Positions 36,686-45,341 of a DNA stretch of 64,000 bases are shown in pieces. Location of the stretch: the NCBI GenBank assembly GCA_017430535.1, contig JAFRMR010000013.1:1-64000 (forward strand). Reading direction: 5' to 3'. Origin of the DNA: Clostridia bacterium. GTDB lineage: Bacteria > Bacillota > Clostridia > Oscillospirales > Acutalibacteraceae. Under the pieces are notes generated by a model. The model made no database searches and was not told where the DNA came from. It saw only the letters and a list, made by a program, of their open reading frames with translations. A program made the translations under genes and the position numbers. Position 1 is the stretch's first letter. Every line of letters begins with the position of its first letter.

Positions 36686-38269
36686 ATGGAACGCACATAT
36701 ATTGCAATAGATCTTAAAAGCTTCTATGCAAGCGTTGAATGCGTTGAGAGGCATCTTGATCCGCTTACAACAAATCTTGTTGTAGCTGATCCGTCCAGGA
36801 CAGAAAAAACAATTTGCCTTGCCGTTTCTCCTTCATTAAAAGCTCACGGAATCGGCGGCAGAGCAAGACTGTTTGAGGCTATACAGAGAGTAAGAGAGGT
36901 TAATCAAAAAAGACTGGATTATGCAATCAGGCATAAGCTGATTCGTAAAGATGAAAACGGTAAGTATTCGTTTACATCTGCATCCTTTGATGCCGTTGCT
37001 CTTGAGTCCGATCCTTCTCTTGAACTGTCATTTATTACAGCTCCTCCGAGAATGAAAATGTACGAGGAATACAGTACAAGGATATATTCGATATATCTCA
37101 AGTATATAGCTCCCGAGGATATTCATGTTTATTCTATTGATGAGGTGTTTATTGACGCGACAGCTTATCTCGAGACATATCATATGACTGCTCATGAATT
37201 GACTATGGCAATGGTTCGGGAGGTTCTATATACCACAGGTATTACGGCAACAGCCGGTATAGGAACAAATCTGTATCTTGCCAAGGTAGCTATGGATATA
37301 GTCGCAAAACACGTTCCGGCAGATAAAGACGGTGTTCGAATCGCCGAACTTAATGAGCAGACATACAGAGAAAAACTCTGGTGTCACACTCCGCTGACTG
37401 ATTTCTGGCGGGTCGGTCACGGCTACAGCAATAAGCTGGAAAAGATGGGCCTGTATACAATGGGCGATATTGCAAGAGCATCGGTTAATAAGACTGGAGA
37501 GGATATGCTATATAAAACATTCGGAATCAATGCCGAGCTGCTCATTGATCACGCCTGGGGCTGGGAGCCTACAACTATAGAATTCATTAAGGCTTTTCGG
37601 CCAAGCACAAACTCTCTTTCTTCAGGTCAGGTGTTAAAAGAGCCTTATGATTACAATAATGGCAAATTGATTGTAAGGGAAATGACCGAGCTGCTTGTTT
37701 TGGATTTGGTCAAAAAGAATCTCTTTACAAAGCAAATGGTCCTTACAATCGGATATGACAGAGAAAGCCTGAAGGTTATCTACAAAGGCAATGGTATTTC
37801 CGATTCAGTTTTTGCAGTTGCAAAAACAGGAGAAGAATATACCGGAAAGGTTTCTCTTGATCCATACGGCAGACCGCATCCCTCTCATGCTCATGGAACC
37901 GGCAATCTTGAGAATTATACGGTATCAACCAGGAAGATAATGGATGCCGTTATGGTTATATATTCAAGGGTGGTTGATCCCGATTTGCTGATAAGGAGAA
38001 TCAACATTGCTGCCTGCGGACTTGTCCGTGAACAGGATATTCCCGAAGAGCCGCCCGAACAGCTCAGTCTGTTTGTGGATTATGATGCCCTTCAAAAGAA
38101 ACGGGAAAAGGACAAAGCCGAGGAAGAGCGCGAACGGCGAATACAGGAAGCTACTGTTATACTTCAGAAAAAATACGGAAAGAATGCTGTTCTTAAAGGT
38201 ATGAATTTTGAAGAAGGAGCAACCACTATTGAACGCAACGGTCAGGTCGGCGGTCACAAAGCGGAATGA
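36686..38269 (+). CDS. Y-family DNA polymerase (DinB/UmuC type)
   Basis: This 527-residue translesion polymerase has the active-site motifs YIAIDLKSFYASVECVERH (residues 4-22) and HVYSIDEVFIDATAYL (about 148-163), which hold the metal-binding acids. Helix-hairpin and little-finger regions follow, and the C terminus is a charged extension (KREKDKAEEERERRIQEA). ATG 36686 is chosen because GGAAAGGAG lies before it; the longer frame overlaps the preceding gene. Under SOS control it should copy damaged DNA at the cost of mutations. A C-terminal QLSLF segment near residue 462 looks like a beta-clamp-binding motif. Confidence 0.93.
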   Translation: MERTYIAIDLKSFYASVECVERHLDPLTTNLVVADPSRTEKTICLAVSPSLKAHGIGGRARLFEAIQRVREVNQKRLDYAIRHKLIRKDENGKYSFTSASFDAVALESDPSLELSFITAPPRMKMYEEYSTRIYSIYLKYIAPEDIHVYSIDEVFIDATAYLETYHMTAHELTMAMVREVLYTTGITATAGIGTNLYLAKVAMDIVAKHVPADKDGVRIAELNEQTYREKLWCHTPLTDFWRVGHGYSNKLEKMGLYTMGDIARASVNKTGEDMLYKTFGINAELLIDHAWGWEPTTIEFIKAFRPSTNSLSSGQVLKEPYDYNNGKLIVREMTELLVLDLVKKNLFTKQMVLTIGYDRESLKVIYKGNGISDSVFAVAKTGEEYTGKVSLDPYGRPHPSHAHGTGNLENYTVSTRKIMDAVMVIYSRVVDPDLLIRRINIAACGLVREQDIPEEPPEQLSLFVDYDALQKKREKDKAEEERERRIQEATVILQKKYGKNAVLKGMNFEEGATTIERNGQVGGHKAE

Positions 38270-38279
38270 GGTGGTTGAG

Positions 38280-38771
38280 ATGAATAATAAAGAAGAAAAT
38301 CCGAGAATCGTTTATGCGGATATAATCGATATGCCTCATCATCAGGCAGGCGACAGAAATCATATGTCACTATATGACAGAGCCGCTCAGTTCGCTCCTT
38401 TCGCCGCTCTTGTCGGTTATGATGATATGGTTAAAGAGGAGGCAAGACTGACAGACAGGCAAACGGAAATATCCGAGGATGATTGGATGATTCTTGAAAG
38501 AAAGATAGGATATATCTCAGATAAGATATCCGAAAAAAGACATCCGGAAATAACCGTTGAATATTTCGAGCCGGATTCATTGAAATCCGGAGGAAGATAT
38601 CTTGAGTATTCAGGAACCGTTAAAAAGATAGATTCTGTTGAAGATAAATTTATATTCTTTGCGGATAATGGGATTTTAAGCGGCAAAGAAATACTCATAT
38701 CAAGAATAAGAGATATTCACGGAGAGCAAATTGATTTTATGGATAATAACTATTTTGATGTAATGAAATGA
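38280..38771 (+). CDS. YolD-like accessory protein
   Basis: This 163-residue protein contains DIIDMPHHQ and MSLYDRAAQFAPFAALVGYDDM. This block is seen in YolD-like proteins that sit next to UmuC/DinB polymerases in Firmicutes. ATG 38280 follows GAGGTGG. The start overlaps the region just after the polymerase stop, so it belongs to the same operon. Its likely role is to assist or restrain the polymerase; this is inferred from context. Confidence 0.75.
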   Translation: MNNKEENPRIVYADIIDMPHHQAGDRNHMSLYDRAAQFAPFAALVGYDDMVKEEARLTDRQTEISEDDWMILERKIGYISDKISEKRHPEITVEYFEPDSLKSGGRYLEYSGTVKKIDSVEDKFIFFADNGILSGKEILISRIRDIHGEQIDFMDNNYFDVMK

Positions 38772-38781
38772 GGAGCTTTAA

Positions 38782-39027
38782 TTGAAAAAGAAGTATATTA
38801 CTGTTGAAACATCCCGTGACAGATCGGGTAATGAATTACCTGTCAAAATTTTTTGGAATGACGGCAGAATCTTTCCAATTAAGAAGATAATATATAAATG
38901 CAATTCCGTAGATAATGAATATGACGGAATAAGATATACTGTACAGATTGAGAACAACCAGCGAGATATTTATCTTGATGATGATGGGCAGTGGTATGTT
39001 GAGGCAAGAAGGAGGTTCTGTGGATGA
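38782..39027 (+). CDS. Small protein, paralogue of 36385 product
   Basis: An 81-residue protein with a TTG start behind GAGGAG. Its FWNDGRIFPIKKI and WYVEARRRF blocks match the product at 36385-36666. Its stop overlaps the ImmA gene start by four bases, which links the two by translational coupling. The function is unknown. Confidence 0.65.
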   Translation: MKKKYITVETSRDRSGNELPVKIFWNDGRIFPIKKIIYKCNSVDNEYDGIRYTVQIENNQRDIYLDDDGQWYVEARRRFCG

Positions 39028-39740
39028 ATTACTACAGTTTTGAGGAGATCGACGAGCTTGGTGAAACTCTCGTCAAAAAGTATATAAAGGACAATAACCT
39101 TAAAAATGTGTGGTGTATTGATGCCGAGGGAATTGTCAGCGAATTGCTGGGATGCAATATTGTTTATGCTCAGTTCGCTGAAGAAGATCCGAATAAATCG
39201 GGATTTCTTTCGGATGGTGTAACACCGATAAATATATACACTGACGGGAAGACAAAAGCGGTGATATATCCTGCAAATACAATTGTTGTGGATTTACCGT
39301 TACGGTTGAAAAGAAATTATGCCCAGGAACGTTTTACAATTATGCACGAGGGCGGGCATAAGATAATGGAAAGTCACTCCCCGGGTTTGGCAAAAGCGTT
39401 TTTTGAATCGAAATTCGATGCGGAATACGATTACAAAAAAGATGATTTAAAAAGAGTGTTCAATTCTTGTGAAATCTATGCAAACAGATTTGCGGCAGCC
39501 GTTCTTATGCCGAGGTTTCTTCTTGAAAAGGCACTTAAAGCATATAACGGCGGAGAATATATAAGCATATACGGTTCATATCTCATAAAAGAATCAGACA
39601 AGGTTATAATTCAGAAGATAGCAAACAGACTTGGAGTATCATATTCCGCGCTTCTGAACAGGTTCAAAAGCCTGAAAATGTTCAATGCAAAAGATGCGGA
39701 TGAGTTCTTAGGTCAGCTTACAATAGCGGAGGGCAAATAG
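39024..39740 (+). CDS. ImmA/IrrE-type metallopeptidase
   Basis: This 238-residue zinc peptidase has the HExxH motif in FTIMHEGGHKIMES (about residues 108-121) and a third-ligand region at CEIYANRFAAAVLMPRF (about 150-166). Unlike the copy at 29830 it has no HTH of its own, so it should act on a separate repressor. The LexA-like protein of this cassette is a candidate. It overlaps the small gene before it and adjoins the zinc-ribbon gene after it. Confidence 0.88.
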   Translation: MNYYSFEEIDELGETLVKKYIKDNNLKNVWCIDAEGIVSELLGCNIVYAQFAEEDPNKSGFLSDGVTPINIYTDGKTKAVIYPANTIVVDLPLRLKRNYAQERFTIMHEGGHKIMESHSPGLAKAFFESKFDAEYDYKKDDLKRVFNSCEIYANRFAAAVLMPRFLLEKALKAYNGGEYISIYGSYLIKESDKVIIQKIANRLGVSYSALLNRFKSLKMFNAKDADEFLGQLTIAEGK

Positions 39741-39989
39741 ATGGCTGAGATAATGTATGATTACAGAGGCAACCCTTTACCGACTGTGGTAAGTAATAAC
39801 ATTATTAAGTCAAAAGAGGGCGCCGGAAAATATCCCAAGCGGGAAATCAGATGCCCGTTTTGCGGAATGCACCTTGCAACAGTTTACGGTAAAAGCCCGG
39901 AAGTTTTTGTTTCGGTGAAATGCCAGAAATGCAAGACGAATGATGTTCCGCTCAGTATGGCATATTTCAGAACAATGAAAAACAAATAA
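39741..39989 (+). CDS. Small zinc-ribbon protein
   Basis: This 82-residue protein has two cysteine pairs, IRCPFCGMH (about residues 36-44) and VKCQKCKTN (about 59-67), that fit a zinc ribbon. It starts directly after the ImmA stop codon and ends the SOS cassette. Small zinc ribbons like this are common in phage-derived DNA, where some regulate translation; nothing here is specific. Confidence 0.7.
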   Translation: MAEIMYDYRGNPLPTVVSNNIIKSKEGAGKYPKREIRCPFCGMHLATVYGKSPEVFVSVKCQKCKTNDVPLSMAYFRTMKNK

Positions 39990-40311
39990 AAATATCACTA
40001 CAAACTAAATAATCAATACGACTTTAAATCGCGCGAGCGGAGCAGCTATGCGGATAGTTATTATCCGTAACTGAAAAACTACCAAGCACCGTAAGAAGCC
40101 GGATTGAGTTCATAGGTCATACCTATACTCAATTCGATTCTGCGGTGCTTTTTTGTTTGCTCGCTTCGCTTCTTGCGGTGATTGAAGGTCCTTTTTCAGG
40201 CTCACGCTTGAGAAAGGGCTTTTATGTTTTTGTGGGTTTGCTACACAGGTAAATATCCGTAGTCTCCGGATTTCAAATCAAACAAAATTTGAAATTCAAG
40301 GAGATTACAAA
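39990..40311 (+). terminator. Spacer with terminator at 40084-40154
   Basis: AAGCACCG at 40084-40091 pairs with CGGTGCTT at 40143-40150 and leads into a T run. The loop holds a second palindrome (ATTGAGT...ACTCAAT enclosing ATAGGT...ACCTAT). Before it, GCGGATA/TATCCG forms a small stem near 40050. Just before the next gene, TTTCAAAT (40271-40278) pairs with ATTTGAAA (40287-40294), close to its ribosome site AAGGAG. Confidence 0.75.
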
Positions 40312-40794
40312 ATGAGCTGGAATGACGGCTACGAAAGAAAAAGATTTATTCAAAGAATGAAAGAGCAAGCAGAGGAATATCGCCGATACGGAATGGATGA
40401 GGAAGCCATTAAAGAAATGGAAGAATATGATTGGGAACTTTACAGGGATGAGAGAACACATCAAATGCATAACCAACCATTTAGTGACAGTTCACTGGGA
40501 GCAGATACAGCAGAAGAAGGAGAAAATGCCCTTTTTTTGAAATACGAAAATCAACTGTCTGTTACTCAGGATATTCTTGCGGAGCATAGTAGGTATTGGT
40601 GGATTGAAGAGTTAGATAATCCTGAACTCTGCGCAAAGATAAAACAATTATCGATGTCAGATATTGAATTGATAACCCAATATGTATTTGACGGATTTAC
40701 TCAGGAAAGAATTGCTGAAAATAATAATATCAATCAGAAGAATATCAGCAAGAAAATATCACGTATTAAAAATTTTTTGAATTTAGGGGTATAA
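40312..40794 (+). CDS. Sigma-70 region-4-like protein
   Basis: This 160-residue protein has a long charged helical start and a C-terminal HTH like sigma region 4: LSMSDIELITQYVFDGFTQE, then RIAENNNINQKNISKKISRIKNFL. Such proteins are common in Clostridia conjugative elements, where they are annotated as sigma-70 family factors and are thought to help control excision or transfer genes. It is monocistronic, with a strong AAGGAG site. Confidence 0.75.
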   Translation: MSWNDGYERKRFIQRMKEQAEEYRRYGMDEEAIKEMEEYDWELYRDERTHQMHNQPFSDSSLGADTAEEGENALFLKYENQLSVTQDILAEHSRYWWIEELDNPELCAKIKQLSMSDIELITQYVFDGFTQERIAENNNINQKNISKKISRIKNFLNLGV

Positions 40795-41074
40795 AAAATG
40801 GCTTTTCGCTGCCTACCTATTGAGAGGATTTCTCTCACGCACCTTGAAAATTGAATGACCGTGCGATGTAGATATGCCGTCAGGGGAAGCAACGCCACGA
40901 TATGAGCGTGCCAATGCCGGAAAAAACGACGCGGAGATCCCGGGTTAGGAACGAGCATTGAGGAGAACGGCAAACGGCTGAAAAACAAAAAGAAAAACAA
41001 ATTATGAAATACAGCCGGTGAAACGGTTGTCCGTAACACCGGCTGTATAAGAAATACGAATGAGGTTTACGATT
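40795..41074 (+). promoter_or_regulatory. Non-coding leader with perfect hairpin
   Basis: The 280 bases after the sigma-like gene are GC-richer than the genes around them and carry no ORF. ACAGCCGGTG at 41011-41020 is the exact inverse of CACCGGCTGT at 41037-41046, with a smaller ACGG/CCGT stem inside. No T run follows, so it is probably not a simple terminator. It may act as an attenuator for the next gene. Confidence 0.55.
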
Positions 41075-41707
41075 ATGAAAACAAACACAACGGTAGATTT
41101 CAAATACAATTTTGTTTATTACAAGTATAAGCAGCATTATTCAAACGGCAGAGTAATCGGTATTGCAAGCAGAGCTGGATTTCTCTTTGATGAGGATTTC
41201 AATTTAACCGATGTCAGATATAAAGATTTGCCCGGTAGCTATATCTACGGCATTTACGAAAAAGGCATAGGTTATCTCGACAGTTTCGGAGTCACGGGAT
41301 TGAAACTTATATCTGGACCGTTCAAAGATTTCCCAGTTGGAGATGTTCTTCTCGTCTCTTACAGCACCGATGAACCGAGTATTCAGGACTATGACTGCTA
41401 TGTCAAGGGATGGGAAATAATCAGTTTTCTGAAAGGCGTTTATGAAAACTCCGATTATGACATTTATCCGATTTATCTCCAGTTCAACGCTCGCTTTGAG
41501 GAATACAGGATGAAACATATAAAGGAATTTAATCCTTCATATAACCTTCATGTCAGCATTTTCGGATTTCCCGCAGGTTACAGAAAAGACAGACGATTCA
41601 AGGGAATTGAAAAGATGATGGCATATGAATATGAAACCGAGAAGATGAGAAGAAAAGAACAGTGGGAGAAGGACAAGGAATATCTTGAAAACCACAGGAA
41701 ATATTGA
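41075..41707 (+). CDS. Unknown mobile-element protein
   Basis: This 210-residue protein has no recognised domain. It is rich in aromatic residues (YNFVYYKYKQHYS near the start) and has a charged coiled end (EKMRRKEQWEKDKEYLENH). ATG 41075 has GAGG 9 bases upstream. It lies among the regulatory genes of the element, after the hairpin leader. Nothing more can be said from sequence. Confidence 0.6.
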   Translation: MKTNTTVDFKYNFVYYKYKQHYSNGRVIGIASRAGFLFDEDFNLTDVRYKDLPGSYIYGIYEKGIGYLDSFGVTGLKLISGPFKDFPVGDVLLVSYSTDEPSIQDYDCYVKGWEIISFLKGVYENSDYDIYPIYLQFNARFEEYRMKHIKEFNPSYNLHVSIFGFPAGYRKDRRFKGIEKMMAYEYETEKMRRKEQWEKDKEYLENHRKY

Positions 41708-41729
41708 TCAAAGAGAAAGAGGTATATAT

Positions 41730-41990
41730 ATGAATCTATATATTGTTTCAGTTACATACAAATCAGTAAAAACGAAAATGATTATCACGGAGGATACCGA
41801 TATGTCGAAGCTTGAAAAGAGAGGAATTACTGTCAACGAGGATGACAAAAAGGAAGACTACGGCGCATATGTCGCACGAAAAAAACATGAACGAGGTATC
41901 AAACGGATTCAGGATAAACGCCATAAGAAAGACAAGGAAAGAAAAACCTCATTTAGCTTTGAGGAATTTGTTATGGATTATTTTGAATGA
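41730..41990 (+). CDS. Small basic protein
   Basis: This 86-residue protein has a short strand start (MNLYIVSVTYKSVKTKM) and a very basic middle (RKKHERGIKRIQDKRHKKDKERK), which suggests RNA or DNA binding. AGAGG lies before ATG 41730. Unknown family. It precedes the Xis-like gene by 16 bp. Confidence 0.55.
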   Translation: MNLYIVSVTYKSVKTKMIITEDTDMSKLEKRGITVNEDDKKEDYGAYVARKKHERGIKRIQDKRHKKDKERKTSFSFEEFVMDYFE

Positions 41991-42006
41991 GCAAGGAGTT
42001 ACAGTT

Positions 42007-42201
42007 ATGAAGAGAATAAGAACAATTGAGACAGCTTATCAAGAAATAAAGGCTATTGATCCATCGACTGCCATAACTAAAAATGCTATCAGAACCATCG
42101 TTAAATCGGAAAGGATACATGTCGTGTATTCCGGGAGAAAAGCGATGTTTGTTTTTGAAGAATTGGTAGAATATTTAGGCGTTGATCCGTTACAAGATTG
42201 A
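42007..42201 (+). CDS. Excisionase (Xis)-like DNA-binding protein
   Basis: This 64-residue protein has the shape and wording of small winged-HTH excisionases: AYQEIKAIDPSTAITKNAIR, then VKSERIHVVYSGRKAMFVFEEL. AAGGAG lies 8 bases before the ATG. It directly precedes the integrase gene, the usual place for xis. It should bend DNA at the attachment site and favour excision. Confidence 0.75.
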   Translation: MKRIRTIETAYQEIKAIDPSTAITKNAIRTIVKSERIHVVYSGRKAMFVFEELVEYLGVDPLQD

Positions 42202-42228
42202 CTTTGAAATAATATGAATTTAAAATAT

Positions 42229-42258
42229 AGGCGTGCTAAGTAAGTAAAAGATACGCCT
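42229..42258 (+). promoter_or_regulatory. Hairpin before the integrase gene
   Basis: AGGCGT at 42229-42234 and ACGCCT at 42253-42258 are inverse repeats just ahead of the integrase ribosome site AAAGGAG. They could tune integrase translation or bind Xis. Confidence 0.4.
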
Positions 42259-42273
42259 GGAAAGGAGAAGAAA

Positions 42274-43449
42274 ATGGCGTATGCACGAGAAAAAAACGGT
42301 GGATACGAATTAAGAATGACTTATGGATATACGGAAAGCGGTAAAAGAAAAAGTTATTCAAGGACATGGAATCCACCCAAAGGTATGAACCCAAGGCAGA
42401 TCCAAAAGGAATTGCAGATTCAGCTTAAAATCTTTGAATCCGACATAAAAAATGAACGCAAGATAAACGCTCTCTCGGAATTTAAAGATATGGCAGTATA
42501 CTGGATGGAGAATGACGGGAAGGAAAAACTTGCTCCCAAAACTTACATCAGATACAAAGAACTGCTTCAAAGAGTTTACGATTCCAAGATTGGTCACACG
42601 AAACTTATTGATATTAATCAAATGGATCTGAATGACTTTTATCGTAGTTTAGCTAAGCCGGGTGTCAATAAATTGACAGGCGGAGCATTATCAAACAAAA
42701 CGATTAGAGAGCATCACAATGTCATTTCAAAAGTTCTTGAGGTTGCCTGGAAATGGGGACTCATTGACGAGAATGTCGCAAAGCGTGCAGATCCTCCTTC
42801 TCCGAGATCAAAAGAAACATCTTGCATGAATGAAGAAGAAGCGATTAATGTTTTATCTCTTTTGAGAGATGAACCTATACAATACAAAACAATGATTTCG
42901 CTTCTGATTCTGTTCGGAATAAGACGAGGCGAGCTTTGCGGACTTGAGTGGAAAGATATTGACTTTGATAATCAAACAATATCAATAAGAAGAAACTCGC
43001 AGTATGTAAGCGGTGAAATAATCACCAAAGATCCCAAAACTCAAAAGAGTACAAGAGTGTTGTCTATGGATGATTACAGCTTGGCCTTGCTGAATGAGTA
43101 CAAAACATTTCAGGATGAGAAAAAGAAAAAAGCCGGTCCGCTGTGGACCGACACAGACCGACTTTTTACAAAATATGACGGTACGCCGATTCATCCTGAT
43201 ACCGTCGGCGACTGGTGGGATAAGTTTCAGAAGAGAAACGGTCTTGAACATCACACGCTTCATTCACTCAGACACACAAATGCCTCTTTGCTGATTTCTC
43301 ATGATACAGATGTTGCGACCGTGTCCGGCAGATTGGGTCATTCTAACCCAAATACGACCTTAAAAGTGTATTCTCACATGTTCAGGGCGAGAGACCGCGA
43401 AGCGGCGCAAACCCTTGGAAACATTGCGTTTGCGGTCTCCGGAGGCTGA
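42274..43449 (+). CDS. int: Tyrosine recombinase / integrase
   Basis: This 391-residue site-specific recombinase has an N-terminal arm-binding domain, a SAM-like core-binding domain (about residues 65-165) and a catalytic domain. The catalytic residues are the Arg in GIRRGELCGLEW (about 215), HSLRHTNASL with His and Arg (about 330), the LGH histidine (about 355) and the nucleophile in YSHMF (about 365). It should move the element in and out at the neighbouring tRNA gene, whose 3' end lies about 100 bp away. All catalytic residues are present, so it may be active. Confidence 0.95.
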   Translation: MAYAREKNGGYELRMTYGYTESGKRKSYSRTWNPPKGMNPRQIQKELQIQLKIFESDIKNERKINALSEFKDMAVYWMENDGKEKLAPKTYIRYKELLQRVYDSKIGHTKLIDINQMDLNDFYRSLAKPGVNKLTGGALSNKTIREHHNVISKVLEVAWKWGLIDENVAKRADPPSPRSKETSCMNEEEAINVLSLLRDEPIQYKTMISLLILFGIRRGELCGLEWKDIDFDNQTISIRRNSQYVSGEIITKDPKTQKSTRVLSMDDYSLALLNEYKTFQDEKKKKAGPLWTDTDRLFTKYDGTPIHPDTVGDWWDKFQKRNGLEHHTLHSLRHTNASLLISHDTDVATVSGRLGHSNPNTTLKVYSHMFRARDREAAQTLGNIAFAVSGG

Positions 43450-43513
43450 AAAACTGGTGTAGGGATGACTGTAGGGATTTAATTCTTATCTAGAAAATGC
43501 CCAAAAAAGGAAA

Positions 43514-43546
43514 AATCCCGAAAGCCTTGTGGCCTAAGGGATTCTT
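43514..43546 (+). terminator. Hairpin after the integrase gene
   Basis: AATCCC at 43514-43519 pairs with GGGATT at 43538-43543, with an inner GCC/GGC stem. It lies between the integrase stop and the tRNA 3' end and probably ends both transcripts. Confidence 0.65.
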
Positions 43547-43622
<76 letters not shown>

Positions 43623-43927
43623 GTATTCAGTATATGTAATTATACACAATTACCGCTGTTTGTCAAGGATTTTAAAATAAAAAGATAAAACCGCTGCCGG
43701 CAGGGAAAATCCGTCCCGGTTTTGTTTATACCGGATTATTGAATTATTTTCACGGTTAATCAAAGCAGCATATAACAGGATTGATTAAAAACCGGGCATC
43801 CATGTTGCTTTTTGTTGATTATCTGTTTTTATGCTGTAATTTCCCTCAATTTTTCTCTTGAAAAACTCCGCAGATATGTTAATATATTATTGTATGTTTT
43901 TATTTTATAATACAGGGAGGCGGATTT
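43623..43927. other. Intergenic region upstream of uxaC
   Basis: About 300 bases. A possible uxaC promoter is TTGAAA at 43858-43863 with TATATT at 43883-43888 (19-base spacer). A GC-rich inverted stretch lies near 43,691-43,724. No gene is seen. Confidence 0.4.
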
Positions 43928-45331
43928 ATGGCAAAAGAATTCATGGGCAGCGATTTTCTGCTTGAAAACGAGCCGGCAAAGGTAATGTTTGCTGCGGCGG
44001 AAAAGATGCCGATTTTTGACTGGCACTGCCACCTTTCTCCCAAAGAGATTTACGAGAATAAGGAGCCGGCGGATATAGCCGAGCTCTGGCTTGCGGGGGA
44101 TCACTATAAGTGGAGGGCTATGCGTTCCTGCGGCATAGAGGAAAAATACATCACCGGCTGCGAAACTTCCGGCTATGAGAAGTTCAGAGCCTTCGCTTCC
44201 TGCATGCCTGCCCTTATCGGCAACCCGATGTACCACTGGTGCCACCTGGAATTGAGGCGTTATTTCGGCATAAATGAGATACTCAGCGAAGAAACTGCGG
44301 ATATAATCTGGGAAAAAGCCAACGCAAAAGTAAAGGCAGGCGGCTTTACACCCAGGGAACTTATAAGCCGTTCAGATGTTACCCATTTATGCACTACCGA
44401 TGACCCTGCGGATTCCCTGGAATACCATAAACTGTTGGCAGCGGAAAATCTTGATTTTAAGGTACTTCCCGCTTTCAGGCCGGATAATGCCCTCTCCGTG
44501 GAACTGCCCGGGTTTGCACAGTGGCTCCGCCGCATGGAAGAAACCGCCTGTAAAGGCATAAACACTTACAAAGAGCTGAAAAATACGCTGAAAGACAGGA
44601 TAGAATATTTCGCTTCGCTTGGCTGCAGGGCCAGCGACCACGCCTTTTCCTATGTTCCCTGTGAAGAAGCAGGGGAGCAGGAGCTTGAGGAGATATTCGC
44701 CCGGGGCAAAGCCGGGGAAAAAATCGACCGCCTTTCGGCAGATAAATATAAAACGGATCTGCTCCGCTTCCTTGCACGGGAGTATGCCGCAAGGGGCTGG
44801 GGCATGGAACTCCATATAGGGCCCATAAGAAACAACAACTCAAAAATGTTTGCCGCCATCGGCCCGGATGCCGGCTTTGATTCCATTGATGATTATGCCA
44901 TAGCGGCAAAGCTTTCCGCATTCCTTGATTCCCTTGCAAGGGAGGATAAGCTGCCCCGAACGGTGCTTTTCTGCCTTAACCCCAAGGATAATTATGTGCT
45001 GGGCTCAATGCTGGGCAACTTCCAGAGCAGCGAGGCGGAAAGCAAAATCCAGTTCGGCTCCGCCTGGTGGTTCAATGATAATATTGACGGCATGCGTGAG
45101 CAGATGAAAGCCCTGGGCAATCTGGGAGCTCTGGGCAAATTTGTGGGTATGGTAACGGATTCCCGTTCCTTCCTCTCATACCCGAGGCACGAGTATTTCC
45201 GCAGAATCATGTGCAATCTGCTTGGTGAGTTTGCGGAAAAAGGCCTTTATCCTTATGATGAAAAAACCCTTTGCAAAATTGTGGAGGATATTTCATACAA
45301 CAACGCAATAAAATATTTCGGAGTAAAGTGA
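43928..45331 (+). CDS. uxaC: Glucuronate/uronate isomerase
   Basis: This 467-residue enzyme converts D-glucuronate to D-fructuronate, and galacturonate to tagaturonate, at the start of uronate use. The amidohydrolase-type metal motif is [12 protein letters not shown] (about residues 32-43). Other family blocks are [15 protein letters not shown] and [15 protein letters not shown]. The length matches the family. GGGAGG precedes the ATG. It heads a run with glpK (10 bp gap) and the malic enzyme gene, which may form one operon. It points to growth on pectin or glucuronides. Confidence 0.95.
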   Translation: MAKEFMGSDFLLENEPAKVMFAAAEKMPIFDWHCHLSPKEIYENKEPADIAELWLAGDHYKWRAMRSCGIEEKYITGCETSGYEKFRAFASCMPALIGNPMYHWCHLELRRYFGINEILSEETADIIWEKANAKVKAGGFTPRELISRSDVTHLCTTDDPADSLEYHKLLAAENLDFKVLPAFRPDNALSVELPGFAQWLRRMEETACKGINTYKELKNTLKDRIEYFASLGCRASDHAFSYVPCEEAGEQELEEIFARGKAGEKIDRLSADKYKTDLLRFLAREYAARGWGMELHIGPIRNNNSKMFAAIGPDAGFDSIDDYAIAAKLSAFLDSLAREDKLPRTVLFCLNPKDNYVLGSMLGNFQSSEAESKIQFGSAWWFNDNIDGMREQMKALGNLGALGKFVGMVTDSRSFLSYPRHEYFRRIMCNLLGEFAEKGLYPYDEKTLCKIVEDISYNNAIKYFGVK

Positions 45332-45341
45332 GGTCGGATTT

